Source: Polynucleobacter sp. 71A-WALBACH (GTDB lineage: Bacteria > Pseudomonadota > Gammaproteobacteria > Burkholderiales > Burkholderiaceae). Taken from it: 64,000 nucleotides of DNA. A program made the position numbers and the translations under genes. Shown piece after piece: positions 7,021 through 15,794 of the stretch. Location: the NCBI RefSeq assembly GCF_018882365.1, contig NZ_JACVOP010000002.1, positions 1 to 64,000 of the forward strand, in the 5' to 3' direction. Each line of letters opens with the position of its first letter. The first letter of the stretch is position 1. Under the pieces are notes generated by a model. It had not been told where the DNA came from. It worked only from the letters and a program-made list of their open reading frames with translations, and did not search any database.

Positions 7021-9421
7021 TTTTGATGTATTAGCTGAAAAGTATTTGAAAAGTGGTGAAAAAGATGAGCAAACTATTTTTGCAAGGGTGGCAAAAAGTC
7101 TCGCCTCAGTAGAAGAGCCGTCTTTACGCGAAGAAGTGGAGAAGAAATTCTTGGAGAATTTCAATGCAGGTGCCATTGGTGCCGGTCGCATTATGAGCTC
7201 GGCTGGAACTGGGATTAAGGCAACACTTATTAATTGCTTTGTGCAGCCCGTTGGAGATTGTATTCAGGACTTAGATGAGGATGGATACCCTGGTATTTAT
7301 GAGGCTTTAAAGCAAGCTGCCGAAACTATGCGTCGTGGCGGCGGCGTTGGGTATGACTTTTCTAGAATTCGACCCAAAGGTGCCGAGGTTAAAGGAACCG
7401 CCTCAATTGCTTCAGGCCCTTGTAGTTACATCAATGTATTTGATCAATCCTGTTCCACAGTAGAAAGCGCTGGAGCAAGACGAGGAGCGCAAATGGGGGT
7501 ATTGAGAATAGACCACCCAGATGTATTGGATTTCATTACGGCAAAGAGAACGCCGGGTCGATGGAATAACTTCAATGTCTCCGTTGGCGTTTCAGATGAC
7601 TTCATGCGATCGGTTGAAGATGATGAAGAGATAGAGCTAATACACAAGGCAAAGCCTGGTGAGTTATTGATTGCTGATGGAGCTTACCAAAAAACGGATC
7701 GAATTTGGGTATACAAAAAAGTAAAAGCAAGAGATGTTTGGGATGCGGTAATGCAATCTGCCTATGATTTTGCTGAGCCTGGAATTTTATTTCTTGATAA
7801 TATTAATCAGGACAATAATTTGTATTATTGCGAGAGAATTGAGGCGACCAATCCTTGTGGTGAGCAGCCCTTGCCTCCCTATGGTTGTTGTGACCTAGGC
7901 CCTATAATTCTCCCCAGATTTATCGTCAATCCTTTCGGGTTTTCAGGTGAACCTTATTTTGATTTCGATAAATTCTCTGAAGTAGTGAAGGTTCAAGTAC
8001 GTATGCTTGATAATGTCTTGGATGCAACATACTGGCCACTTGAAGAGCAGGGATTAGAGGCCCACTCAAAGCGACGTATTGGCGTAGGCTTTACCGGTCT
8101 TGGAGATGCCTTAATTATGCTTAAGCTGGCATACAACAGCGCTCCAGCGAGATTAAAGGCCGCGGAAATATCAGAAAAGTTGCGTGATATTTCCTACGAG
8201 GCTTCAATTGCATTGGCTCAGGAGAAGGGGTCATTTCCAGATTTGGATATCGACCAATATCTTTCGGGTGGAAATTTTGCGAGTCGACTTGGTGAGGATT
8301 TGAAGAAAAAAATTCGGCAGTTTGGCTTGAGAAATAGCCACCTGTTGTCGATAGCACCTACTGGAACAGTGAGTCTTGCATTCGCAGATAATGCATCAAA
8401 TGGAATTGAGCCTCCTTTCTCATGGACATATACCAGAAAGAAAAGAGAGGCTGATGGCTCAACGAAAGAGTATGCGGTTGAGGATCACGCTTGGAGGATG
8501 TATAAGGAACTGGGTGGAGACGTCAATGTATTGCCAGAGTATTTCGTAACTGCCTTAGAAATGTCTGCTGAAGATCATATTTTAATGATGGAAGCAGTTC
8601 AACCATTTATTGATACCGCCATTTCAAAAACGGTAAATGTTCCGGCAGATTATCCTTATGAGAAATTTAAGGATCTATATCTAACGGCATGGAAGTCCAG
8701 ACTCAAGGGAATGGCCACCTATCGACCCAATAGTATTTTGGGTTCGGTATTGCAGGTAACTCCTAGTCCAAACGAGAATCCCTTAAGCGCAGATCTAGAT
8801 GGCGAGGATTGGAGAAATAGCCCGTCAAAAAAAGTGGTGGATCGTCGTCCTAATGGCGAATTACCTGCGGTGGCTGAGAAAATTAATTACTGGACTCAGG
8901 ATGGGCAAAAAACGCTGTATTTAATTATTTCCTTTTTGACTGTTGAGGGGGTGGTTGCTGGCAAGAAAGCAAGTGTTGAGAGGGCAATTGAATTTTTTAT
9001 GCCTGTAGGCCAAAGTGGAGAGTCTCAGCAGTGGATTACTTCGAGTATGCGAATGCTCTCTCTTGCAGCACGCGGAGGCTTCCTTGCAAGAGCTCTCAGT
9101 GATATGAGGAAGGTTGCTTGGGATAGAGGGGCTGTTCGATTAGGAACGAAGAAAAAGCAAGATGGTGCTGTAGCCCCAATGTGGCATGACTCTGAAGTGG
9201 CTGCTGTGGCTTTTGCTATTGAGAATATCCTAGCCAAAAGGGGAATTACAGAATTTAAAGCTGCAGATGAGTTTACGATTGGTGAGCTTGATTCTCAAAA
9301 AAGCACGGGTGGGGGCCTAATGGCTGGGAAAAAATGTCCGGACTGTGGCGCTCATGCGATGATAAAAAAAGATGGCTGTGATTACTGCACAAGTTGTGGT
9401 TACGTCGGAGCGTGTGGCTAA
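7001..9421 (+). CDS. nrdJ: Adenosylcobalamin-dependent (class II) ribonucleotide reductase
   Basis: This 806-residue protein has the class II layout. It has an N-terminal half with SAGTGIKATLINCFVQPVGD (about 67-86), the catalytic N-C-E triad in NPCGEQPLPP (Asn284, Cys286, Glu288), the SIAPTGTVSLAFADNASNGI substrate loop (about 449-468), and a C-terminal zinc-ribbon-like tail with CPDC and CTSC pairs. The enzyme makes deoxynucleoside diphosphates using coenzyme B12 and works with or without oxygen, which fits a gene cotranscribed with nitrate- and NO-related genes. ATG at 7001 is used here; a second in-frame ATG two codons on is possible. It depends on a B12 supply not encoded in this window. 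Confidence 0.93.
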   Translation: MVMQPISFDVLAEKYLKSGEKDEQTIFARVAKSLASVEEPSLREEVEKKFLENFNAGAIGAGRIMSSAGTGIKATLINCFVQPVGDCIQDLDEDGYPGIYEALKQAAETMRRGGGVGYDFSRIRPKGAEVKGTASIASGPCSYINVFDQSCSTVESAGARRGAQMGVLRIDHPDVLDFITAKRTPGRWNNFNVSVGVSDDFMRSVEDDEEIELIHKAKPGELLIADGAYQKTDRIWVYKKVKARDVWDAVMQSAYDFAEPGILFLDNINQDNNLYYCERIEATNPCGEQPLPPYGCCDLGPIILPRFIVNPFGFSGEPYFDFDKFSEVVKVQVRMLDNVLDATYWPLEEQGLEAHSKRRIGVGFTGLGDALIMLKLAYNSAPARLKAAEISEKLRDISYEASIALAQEKGSFPDLDIDQYLSGGNFASRLGEDLKKKIRQFGLRNSHLLSIAPTGTVSLAFADNASNGIEPPFSWTYTRKKREADGSTKEYAVEDHAWRMYKELGGDVNVLPEYFVTALEMSAEDHILMMEAVQPFIDTAISKTVNVPADYPYEKFKDLYLTAWKSRLKGMATYRPNSILGSVLQVTPSPNENPLSADLDGEDWRNSPSKKVVDRRPNGELPAVAEKINYWTQDGQKTLYLIISFLTVEGVVAGKKASVERAIEFFMPVGQSGESQQWITSSMRMLSLAARGGFLARALSDMRKVAWDRGAVRLGTKKKQDGAVAPMWHDSEVAAVAFAIENILAKRGITEFKAADEFTIGELDSQKSTGGGLMAGKKCPDCGAHAMIKKDGCDYCTSCGYVGACG

Positions 9422-9442
9422 TCATCTGTGGATGCAGTGAGT

Positions 9443-10408
9443 TCAATATAGTTTTTGTTGAATCAACAAGATTATTGTTCGGGCTAGCAAAAATAGGACA
9501 AGCGCAGTAGAAATAGCAATTGCAATCGTCGCAGCTTGATGGGGCCAGCCTCCTCGTATAACCGCCTCAATGACGCAAGAGGTGGTTGCAGCAGCAGGGA
9601 ATGCAAATGACCAAAATCCAAATGAAAAGGGGACCGCCGTCCAAGAACGCCATCTCGTGAGTACTGCAAAAATAGGGCCTGATGCAATACCCAAACCTAC
9701 CAAGATGGCATCAACTGGAAGGTTTGGCCAAATCGTAATGGCGGTGATGGTGCTAACTGCTGCTGGACCCATTTCAATTCCAATGGTTGGGCGAAATTGC
9801 GGTGGCAGAGGGCCTGCAAACAAGCGATGCAAAATGCGCATTTCTAATAACGCCCAACCTCCAAGACCCATTCCCCATACAAGATATCCAAATCCAGGCA
9901 ATCCAATTGCAGCTAACGCAGCGCCTCCAACTAAGCCGCCAGGAACAATGGGTAGATACAGCGCTGGTGTTACTTGGTCAGTGGGCATATTACCCATTGA
10001 GAGCATATGAACCACTCGCCAAGCAATGGTGACTTGAATAATGAGCGCGATAGCAGTTAACGTATAAGCAAACGTAGAGTATTCCGGAAATCTGGGGAAT
10101 AGTAGAGCGATAGCAAGCATTGTGCTAATAGGAAAATAAGCCATCATTGGGCCTAAAACCGGGTTTAAGAACTTCTCCCTAATCGCTTGAGGATAAAAAA
10201 TCGCCTTAATACTCCAGAGTATTGTTAGAAAGCATAGAATGAAGATGCCGAGTACAAGAAAAAAACGTTCAATCCAAAAAGTTGAAATTGAAGTGACGTG
10301 AGAGTATTTACTCCATGCGAAGGAGAGGCTAAGTAAGCTTAGGGACATGCCAAATAGTCCTGGGTGTAGGCGATGAAGCCAATTGGGCTCTTTGTCTCTT
10401 TGTATCAT
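9443..10408 (-). CDS. TehA/SLAC1-type (TDT family) anion channel or transporter
   Basis: This 321-residue protein has about ten membrane helices with the TDT family look: LHPGLFGMSLSLLSLSFAWS at the N-terminus, NPVLGPMMAYFPIS (about 81-94), and PALYLPIVPGGLVGGAALAA (about 148-167). Family members include tellurite-resistance TehA, C4-dicarboxylate transporters and plant SLAC1, which passes nitrate and chloride. In this nitrate island an anion or nitrite role is plausible but unproven. It is convergent with nrdJ and divergent from narX, with only 17 bases between its ATG and that of narX. Confidence 0.82.
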   Translation of the reverse strand: MIQRDKEPNWLHRLHPGLFGMSLSLLSLSFAWSKYSHVTSISTFWIERFFLVLGIFILCFLTILWSIKAIFYPQAIREKFLNPVLGPMMAYFPISTMLAIALLFPRFPEYSTFAYTLTAIALIIQVTIAWRVVHMLSMGNMPTDQVTPALYLPIVPGGLVGGAALAAIGLPGFGYLVWGMGLGGWALLEMRILHRLFAGPLPPQFRPTIGIEMGPAAVSTITAITIWPNLPVDAILVGLGIASGPIFAVLTRWRSWTAVPFSFGFWSFAFPAAATTSCVIEAVIRGGWPHQAATIAIAISTALVLFLLARTIILLIQQKLY

Positions 10409-10425
10409 TATTTATATGTTGTGGA

Positions 10426-12276
10426 ATGAAGAATACCGAATTTACCTTAAAAAAGAAACTAATGATCATTGGCACGACACTTTTGGTGTTGGCGATGATT
10501 TCTATTAGCTTTACTTTATGGGTTACTTGGAAGCTTGAGGGTGGCGCGGCAGCAATCAATGAGGCTGGCCGCATGAGAATGCAAACTTATCAGTTAGCCC
10601 TTCTGGTAAATGAGGGTGATGCTGCGGCAACAACTAAGCTAATAACTAAGTTTGACAACAGCATCATTACCCTTAAATATGGAGATCCAGCTCGGCCGCT
10701 ATTTGTGCCTTGGAATCAATTAAATAAACAATTATTTCTAAATATTTCTGGTCAATGGAGCAGCATCAAAGATGATCTACAGACGAGGAAGGCTACCAGT
10801 ATTTCTGTATCGCGCATTGATAATTTTGTTGCGAATATTGATCGGTTTGTCGGGTCAATAGAAGTCGAGGTTGATTACTGGACAAATATGCTCCATCTAT
10901 TCCAGTTTGCTATGTTGGCCATCTCTCTTTTTGCCACATTAGTCATCATGTATGTGGGGTATTCCGTTATTTTAGATCCAGTAGAGAAGCTGCGCATTGG
11001 TTTTGATGGTGTGAGATCCGGAAAATTAAATACACGAGTTCAAATCGAGGCAAAAGATGAATTTGGTGATTTGGCAATCGGCTTTAATTCAATGACTGAA
11101 ACTATTAGTGACTTATATAGCGGGTTAGAGGCAAAGGTCCGGGAAAAGACATTCCATTTACAAGAGCGACAAAATCGTTTGCAAGCGCTATATGATTTGA
11201 GTTCATTCGTTTCAACAGAAGATAATCTGGAAAGATTGGCTCAAGGATTTTCAAAGCGAATTTTGTCTATAACGGACGCTTCTGCCATCGCGATACGTTG
11301 GACAGATCAGGCAAATAAGAGATATTTTTTATTATCTGGCGCAAATTTACCCTCATCCATTGCCGAGGAAGAGCAATGTTTGGTTGCTGGAGACTGTTAC
11401 TGTGGACAGTCTAGTGGTAATGCAGAAATTCAGGTAATTACATTTGATCCAAAGATAGAGGCGGATCGGCATTGCGTAAAGGCAGGTTATAACGCCCTTA
11501 TTTCGGTTCCGATCCTATTTCAGCAAGATTTACTTGGCGAAATTGATATTTTTTATACTAAGGAGCAGTCGATAGATTCAGATCAGAGGGCCTTGCTAGG
11601 GACCTTGGCGCATCATTTGGCTGGGGCAATGGAGGCTTTGAGAATTAAAGCTTTGGAGAAAGAGGCGGCAATTTCTGAGGAGCGCAGTTTATTAGCAAGA
11701 GAGTTGCATGATTCAATTGCGCAGTCACTAGCGTTTTTAAAATTACAGGTTGGAATGCTCAGAGATGAGATTGTAGAGCCCGCTACGGAAAAGGCCAAAA
11801 CTATCCTAGGTGAGCTGGATGAAGGCTTGAGAGAAAGTTATAGTGACGTGCGCGAGCTTTTGTTGCATTTTAGAACGCGTACTAATACCGAGGATATTGA
11901 ACCTGCGATAAAGACGACTTTACAAAAATTCGAGCACCAATCCGGTATTCATACTGAGCTATCTGTTGAAGGGCAAGGACTTCCTTTAGCGCCAGATGTT
12001 CAGATTCAGGTAATGCATGTCATTCAAGAGGCCTTATCAAATATCAGAAAGCATTCGAAAGCGAGCATTGTAAGAGTCGAAGTAGCGCAATCGCCAAAAT
12101 GGACGTTTAGAGTAATTGATGATGGGATTGGTTTTTCAACAGAGCTAAATACGGTTGATAGCACGCATGTGGGGATGAGTATCATGCAGGAACGTGCCAA
12201 TAAAATTGGAGCCAAGCTGGAGTTGAGCTCGGAGGCATTGGCAGGAACCTGCATATCGTTAACTTTACCTACGTAG
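10426..12276 (+). CDS. narX: Nitrate/nitrite sensor histidine kinase NarX
   Basis: This 616-residue kinase has a first membrane helix at about 12-33, then the periplasmic P-box INEAGRMRMQTYQLAL, whose conserved Arg binds nitrate in NarX/NarQ. A second helix lies at about 160-182, then a HAMP domain and a GAF-like central module with a cysteine cluster (Cys318, 324, 326 and one near 350). The HisKA_3 dimerisation domain carries the phosphorylated His428 in ARELHDSIAQSL, and the HATPase_c domain ends the protein. It senses nitrate and phosphorylates NarL, whose gene starts 22 bases downstream. The promoter must lie partly inside the divergent tehA-like gene. Confidence 0.92.
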   Translation: MKNTEFTLKKKLMIIGTTLLVLAMISISFTLWVTWKLEGGAAAINEAGRMRMQTYQLALLVNEGDAAATTKLITKFDNSIITLKYGDPARPLFVPWNQLNKQLFLNISGQWSSIKDDLQTRKATSISVSRIDNFVANIDRFVGSIEVEVDYWTNMLHLFQFAMLAISLFATLVIMYVGYSVILDPVEKLRIGFDGVRSGKLNTRVQIEAKDEFGDLAIGFNSMTETISDLYSGLEAKVREKTFHLQERQNRLQALYDLSSFVSTEDNLERLAQGFSKRILSITDASAIAIRWTDQANKRYFLLSGANLPSSIAEEEQCLVAGDCYCGQSSGNAEIQVITFDPKIEADRHCVKAGYNALISVPILFQQDLLGEIDIFYTKEQSIDSDQRALLGTLAHHLAGAMEALRIKALEKEAAISEERSLLARELHDSIAQSLAFLKLQVGMLRDEIVEPATEKAKTILGELDEGLRESYSDVRELLLHFRTRTNTEDIEPAIKTTLQKFEHQSGIHTELSVEGQGLPLAPDVQIQVMHVIQEALSNIRKHSKASIVRVEVAQSPKWTFRVIDDGIGFSTELNTVDSTHVGMSIMQERANKIGAKLELSSEALAGTCISLTLPT

Positions 12277-12298
12277 GTGATATTCTGTTATCTCAATA

Positions 12299-12976
12299 TT
12301 GAAGGTGTGGAAAAAATTGGAAAAAATCCGGATTCTAGTTGTTGACGATCACACCTTATTTAGGCGAGGTTTGATCGCTTTAATTTCGCAGGCCAGTGAC
12401 TTTGATGTTGTCGGCGAAGCTGGGGACGCTATTGAGGCGTTGCGCTTATGTAAATCTCTAAAGCCGGATGTAATCTTGCTTGACAATCATTTGCCTGGCG
12501 CCAGTGGCATTCAATCGCTCCCTGATATTTTTCATGCATCCCCTGATTCGACTGTCATCATGCTTACAGTGAGCGAAGATGAATCTGATTTAATGCAAGC
12601 TTTGCAAAATGGCGCCCAGGGGTATTTGCTTAAAACTAGCGAGAAAGACGAGCTTCTACTTGGCATTCGGAAGGCGTTTGAAGGTGAGTCGGTTATTAGC
12701 AAGGAGCTGACTCATAAGCTAGTTAGTGCCTTTAAGACCAATACCAGAAAAGAAGATAAGCCCTCAAATACTTCTTTGGCGGCTACGTTATCACCCAGGG
12801 AGATCGATACTGTCCGCTTGATTGCCGTTGGGTCAAGTAATAAAGAAATCGCTCGGCAGCTTGGCATAGCTGAAACTACTGTCAAGATTCACGTACAGCA
12901 TATTTTGAGAAAGCTCAACTTGACTTCTCGAGTACAGGTGGCAGTGTTTGCCAATGCTGAAGGCATTATTTCGTAA
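12299..12976 (+). CDS. narL: Nitrate response regulator NarL
   Basis: The receiver domain (IRILVVDDHTLFRRGLIALI at the N-terminus) has the phosphoacceptor Asp62 in ILLDNHLPG and the conserved Lys in YLLKTSE. A LuxR/NarL helix-turn-helix follows (LSPREIDTVRLIAVGSSNKE, then IARQLGIAETTVKIHVQHIL). Partnered with NarX, it should activate nar genes when nitrate is present. The longest frame begins with TTG at 12299. The sequence GAAGGTG at 12301-12307 looks like a ribosome-binding site, so a TTG start at 12317, six codons later, is at least as likely. Confidence 0.92.
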   Translation: MKVWKKLEKIRILVVDDHTLFRRGLIALISQASDFDVVGEAGDAIEALRLCKSLKPDVILLDNHLPGASGIQSLPDIFHASPDSTVIMLTVSEDESDLMQALQNGAQGYLLKTSEKDELLLGIRKAFEGESVISKELTHKLVSAFKTNTRKEDKPSNTSLAATLSPREIDTVRLIAVGSSNKEIARQLGIAETTVKIHVQHILRKLNLTSRVQVAVFANAEGIIS

Positions 12977-12990
12977 GTACTAGTCCTAAA

Positions 12991-13044
12991 GAACTATAAG
13001 CCACAGCTGCCTATAGTTCGACTGCTTTTTGAAAGTAGTCTTTT
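12991..13044 (+). terminator. Two hairpins between narL and narK1
   Basis: GAACTATA (12991-12998) pairs with TATAGTTC (13012-13019) around a 13-base loop. Directly after it, GACTGCTTT pairs with AAAGTAGTC (13020-13040) with one mismatch and is followed by TTTT. The second is a plausible intrinsic terminator for narXL; the first could be an operator or part of the same structure. Their position implies that narK1 has its own promoter between 13045 and 13104. Confidence 0.55.
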
Positions 13045-13104
13045 GGAGGATATTTTTAATCCCCGTTAGTTTTGATAATTAACTCATGACATTAAGGGGT
13101 ATTC

Positions 13105-14367
13105 ATGAGTTCGATAGCCAAAACTAGCACTAAAGCATATTCAGTTCTGATTGTCAGCACATTTGCCTTCACCGTTTGCTTTATGGTGTGGATGATGTTC
13201 GGTGTGATTGGTATACCGATTAAAAAATCACTCGACTTAAGTGCAACTCAATTTGGTCTTTTAACAGCTACCCCTATCTTGACTGGCTCACTTGTACGTG
13301 TGCCGCTGGGAATCTGGACCGATCGATTCGGTGGTCGCATTGTGATGTTTTTACTGATGCTCTCTACAGTTATTCCTATCTGGATGATGAGTTATGCCAC
13401 CCAATATTGGCACTTTCTGGTTATTGGTCTATTCGTAGGCTTGGCTGGCGGATCGTTCTCTGTCGGCACTCCTTATGTAGCAAGATGGTTCCCAAAAAAT
13501 CGTCAGGGTTTTGCAATGGGCGTCTATGGTGCTGGTAACTCTGGTGCCGCAGTTAACAAATTTATAGCGCCTGCCTTGGTGGTGGCATTTGGTTGGGCTG
13601 TAGTACCGCAGGTATATGCAGGCGTTATGTTGGGCGCAGCACTCTTATTTTGGATTTTTAGCGCTAGCGATCCTTCTCATTTGGTAACGAGCAATATTTC
13701 CTTTAAAGATCAATTAAAAGCCCTAAAAGACCCGAAAGTATTGCGCTACTGCCAGTACTACAGCATTGTCTTTGGTGGTTATGTTGGCCTCAGTTTGTGG
13801 ATGGTGCAGTACTACGTCGGTGAGTTTGGTCTGGAAATTCGGACCGCCGCATTACTTGCTGCATGTTTCTCATTACCTGGTGGCGTATTAAGAGCAATTG
13901 GTGGATGGTTATCTGACAAATATGGTGCCCATCAGGTCACTTGGTGGGTAATGTGGGTAAGTTGGATTTGCCTTTTTTTACTCTCTTACCCCCAAACCGA
14001 TTTCACTATCCAAACGATTAATGGGCCTGAGACTTTTCACATTGGCCTGAATATTTATTTGTTTACTGGCCTCATGTTCATCTTGGGCATTGCATGGGCG
14101 TTTGGTAAGGCCAGTGTTTTCAAATATATCGGCGACGACTACCCAGAAAATATCGGCACCATTTCAGGAATTGTTGGCTTGGCCGGTGGTTTGGGCGGAT
14201 TCATTCTGCCGATTATGTTTGGCGCCATTTTAGATATCACAGGGATTCGTTCAAGTGCATTCATGCTGATGTACGGCGTAGTGTGGGTATCGCTTATCTG
14301 GATGTATCTCACTGAAGTTCGTAAATCTGAAGTGATGGGTGCTAAATCCATTCCATCGCTTTCTTAA
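13105..14367 (+). CDS. narK1: NarK1-type nitrate transporter (MFS)
   Basis: This 420-residue protein has twelve membrane helices and the nitrate/nitrite porter signatures. FGLLTATPILTGSLVRVPLG and WTDRFGGR form the loop 2-3 motif, GLAGGSFSVGTPYVARWFPK (about 112-131) and GVYGAGNSGAAVNKF are the glycine-rich nitrate signatures, and IVGLAGGLGGFILPIMFGAI lies near the C-terminus. It resembles the shorter NarK1 (proton/nitrate symport) half of NarK1-NarK2 tandems. It is the first gene of the narK1K2GHJI run, with an AAGGGG ribosome site 5 bases before the ATG. The assignment as the symporter type is by analogy. Confidence 0.9.
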   Translation: MSSIAKTSTKAYSVLIVSTFAFTVCFMVWMMFGVIGIPIKKSLDLSATQFGLLTATPILTGSLVRVPLGIWTDRFGGRIVMFLLMLSTVIPIWMMSYATQYWHFLVIGLFVGLAGGSFSVGTPYVARWFPKNRQGFAMGVYGAGNSGAAVNKFIAPALVVAFGWAVVPQVYAGVMLGAALLFWIFSASDPSHLVTSNISFKDQLKALKDPKVLRYCQYYSIVFGGYVGLSLWMVQYYVGEFGLEIRTAALLAACFSLPGGVLRAIGGWLSDKYGAHQVTWWVMWVSWICLFLLSYPQTDFTIQTINGPETFHIGLNIYLFTGLMFILGIAWAFGKASVFKYIGDDYPENIGTISGIVGLAGGLGGFILPIMFGAILDITGIRSSAFMLMYGVVWVSLIWMYLTEVRKSEVMGAKSIPSLS

Positions 14368-14391
14368 ATATCGCAAAGAAAAGGAAACATC

Positions 14392-15774
14392 ATGTCCTCG
14401 ACCGTAATTTCGCGCTGGGAGCCGGAGAATAAGCAGTTTTGGGAATTTACTGGAAAGCCGATCGCGAAGCGCAATTTATTGATCTCGATTCCGGCCTTAA
14501 CCCTCGCATTTGCAGTCTGGATGGTGTGGTCAGTAGTAGTGGTGAACTTACCGAATGTTGGATTTAAATTCTCGACGAATCAACTTTTTTGGTTGGCATC
14601 CCTTCCTGCATTATGTGGCGCTACTCTGCGAATTTTTTATTCTTTTGCAGTTCCAATCTTTGGAGGCAGACGCTGGACGGCAATTTCAACGGCATCATTA
14701 TTAATTCCTGCTGTTGGCATCGGATTTGCAGTCCAGAATCCGGCAACCCCTTATGAGTTTTTCATTTTGCTAGCCTTGTTATGTGGGTTGGGTGGCGGAA
14801 ATTTTGCTTCCTCAATGGCTAATATCAGCTTCTTTTACCCCAAAGCGCAAAAAGGCACGGCTTTAGGCCTTAATGCAGGTCTAGGTAATTTGGGGGTATC
14901 TATTGTTCAGTTAGTTGTACCGCTAGTGATTACAGCAGGCGTATTCGGTAGTTTAGGTGGTGACTCCACAATAATTTTAAAAGCCGGTAAAGAAGTTCCA
15001 ATGTGGCTGCAAAATGCTGGCTTCATTTGGGTGCCTTTTATTGCGGTATCGGCAATTGCTGCCTGGTTTGGTATGAACGATTTGGCTGAGGCAAAAGCCT
15101 CTTTTGCTGATCAGGCAGTGATCTTTAAGCGCAAACATAACTGGCTCATGTGCTGGTTGTATTTGGGTACCTTCGGCTCTTTTATTGGCTACTCAGCTGG
15201 CTTTCCTTTGCTGATTAAGAGCCAATTTCCTGGCGTTAACGCGCTTAGTTATGCATGGCTTGGACCATTGGTTGGTGCATTAGCAAGACCTATAGGTGGA
15301 TGGCTGGCAGATAAGCTAGGCGGCGCCAGAGTTACATTCTGGAACTTCATTGCAATGGGTGCTGGTGTATTTGCAGTCTTGAATTATCTGCCTCTTAAAG
15401 GCGCGGGTGGTGACTTCTATGGATTCTTGTTTGCATTTATGGTGTTGTTTGCAACATCTGGAATTGGCAATGGATCAACTTTCCGCATGATCCCAGTCAT
15501 TTTCTTGACAGAGCGTCAACGTGCCGCTGGCAATACTCAGGCCGACAAGGACCAAGCAATTCGTGATGCCAATAAAGAAGCTGCAGCAGTGCTCGGTTTT
15601 AGTTCTGCAGTAGGTGCTTACGGCGGATTCTTCATTCCCAAGAGTTATGGAAGTTCTATTGCTGCTACAGGCGGTCCTGAAGCTGCCCTGTACTCGTTCA
15701 TTGTTTTTTACGTTACCTGTACGTTCATTACCTGGTGGTATTACAGCCGTAAGAACGCACCAATGCCTTGCTAA
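14392..15774 (+). CDS. narK2: NarK2-type nitrate/nitrite antiporter (MFS)
   Basis: This 460-residue, twelve-helix porter starts with the longer N-terminus typical of NarK2. It has FWLASLPALCGATLRIFYSF (about 63-82) with the substrate Arg, the signatures GLGGGNFASSMANISFFYPK (about 133-152) and GLNAGLGNLGVSIVQLVVPL, the second Arg region ARPIGGWLADKLGGARV, and GSTFRMIPVIF. The family exchanges external nitrate for internal nitrite, which is needed when NarG has its active site in the cytoplasm. It starts 24 bases after narK1, with AAAGGAAACATCATG giving a good ribosome site. Confidence 0.9.
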   Translation: MSSTVISRWEPENKQFWEFTGKPIAKRNLLISIPALTLAFAVWMVWSVVVVNLPNVGFKFSTNQLFWLASLPALCGATLRIFYSFAVPIFGGRRWTAISTASLLIPAVGIGFAVQNPATPYEFFILLALLCGLGGGNFASSMANISFFYPKAQKGTALGLNAGLGNLGVSIVQLVVPLVITAGVFGSLGGDSTIILKAGKEVPMWLQNAGFIWVPFIAVSAIAAWFGMNDLAEAKASFADQAVIFKRKHNWLMCWLYLGTFGSFIGYSAGFPLLIKSQFPGVNALSYAWLGPLVGALARPIGGWLADKLGGARVTFWNFIAMGAGVFAVLNYLPLKGAGGDFYGFLFAFMVLFATSGIGNGSTFRMIPVIFLTERQRAAGNTQADKDQAIRDANKEAAAVLGFSSAVGAYGGFFIPKSYGSSIAATGGPEAALYSFIVFYVTCTFITWWYYSRKNAPMPC

Positions 15775-15794
15775 GAAAATATTAAAGGATTGAT

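Noticed and set aside
9570..10032. Two overlapping plus-strand frames of 81-146 codons
   Set aside because: They lie entirely inside the tehA-like gene on the opposite strand, are rich in Pro/Ala/Arg and match no family.
13060..13104. FNR or NarL sites before narK1
   Set aside because: TTGATAATTAACTC matches only the left half of an FNR box, and the one NarL-like heptamer (AGGGGTA) coincides with the ribosome-binding site. Some control site is expected, but I cannot point to one.
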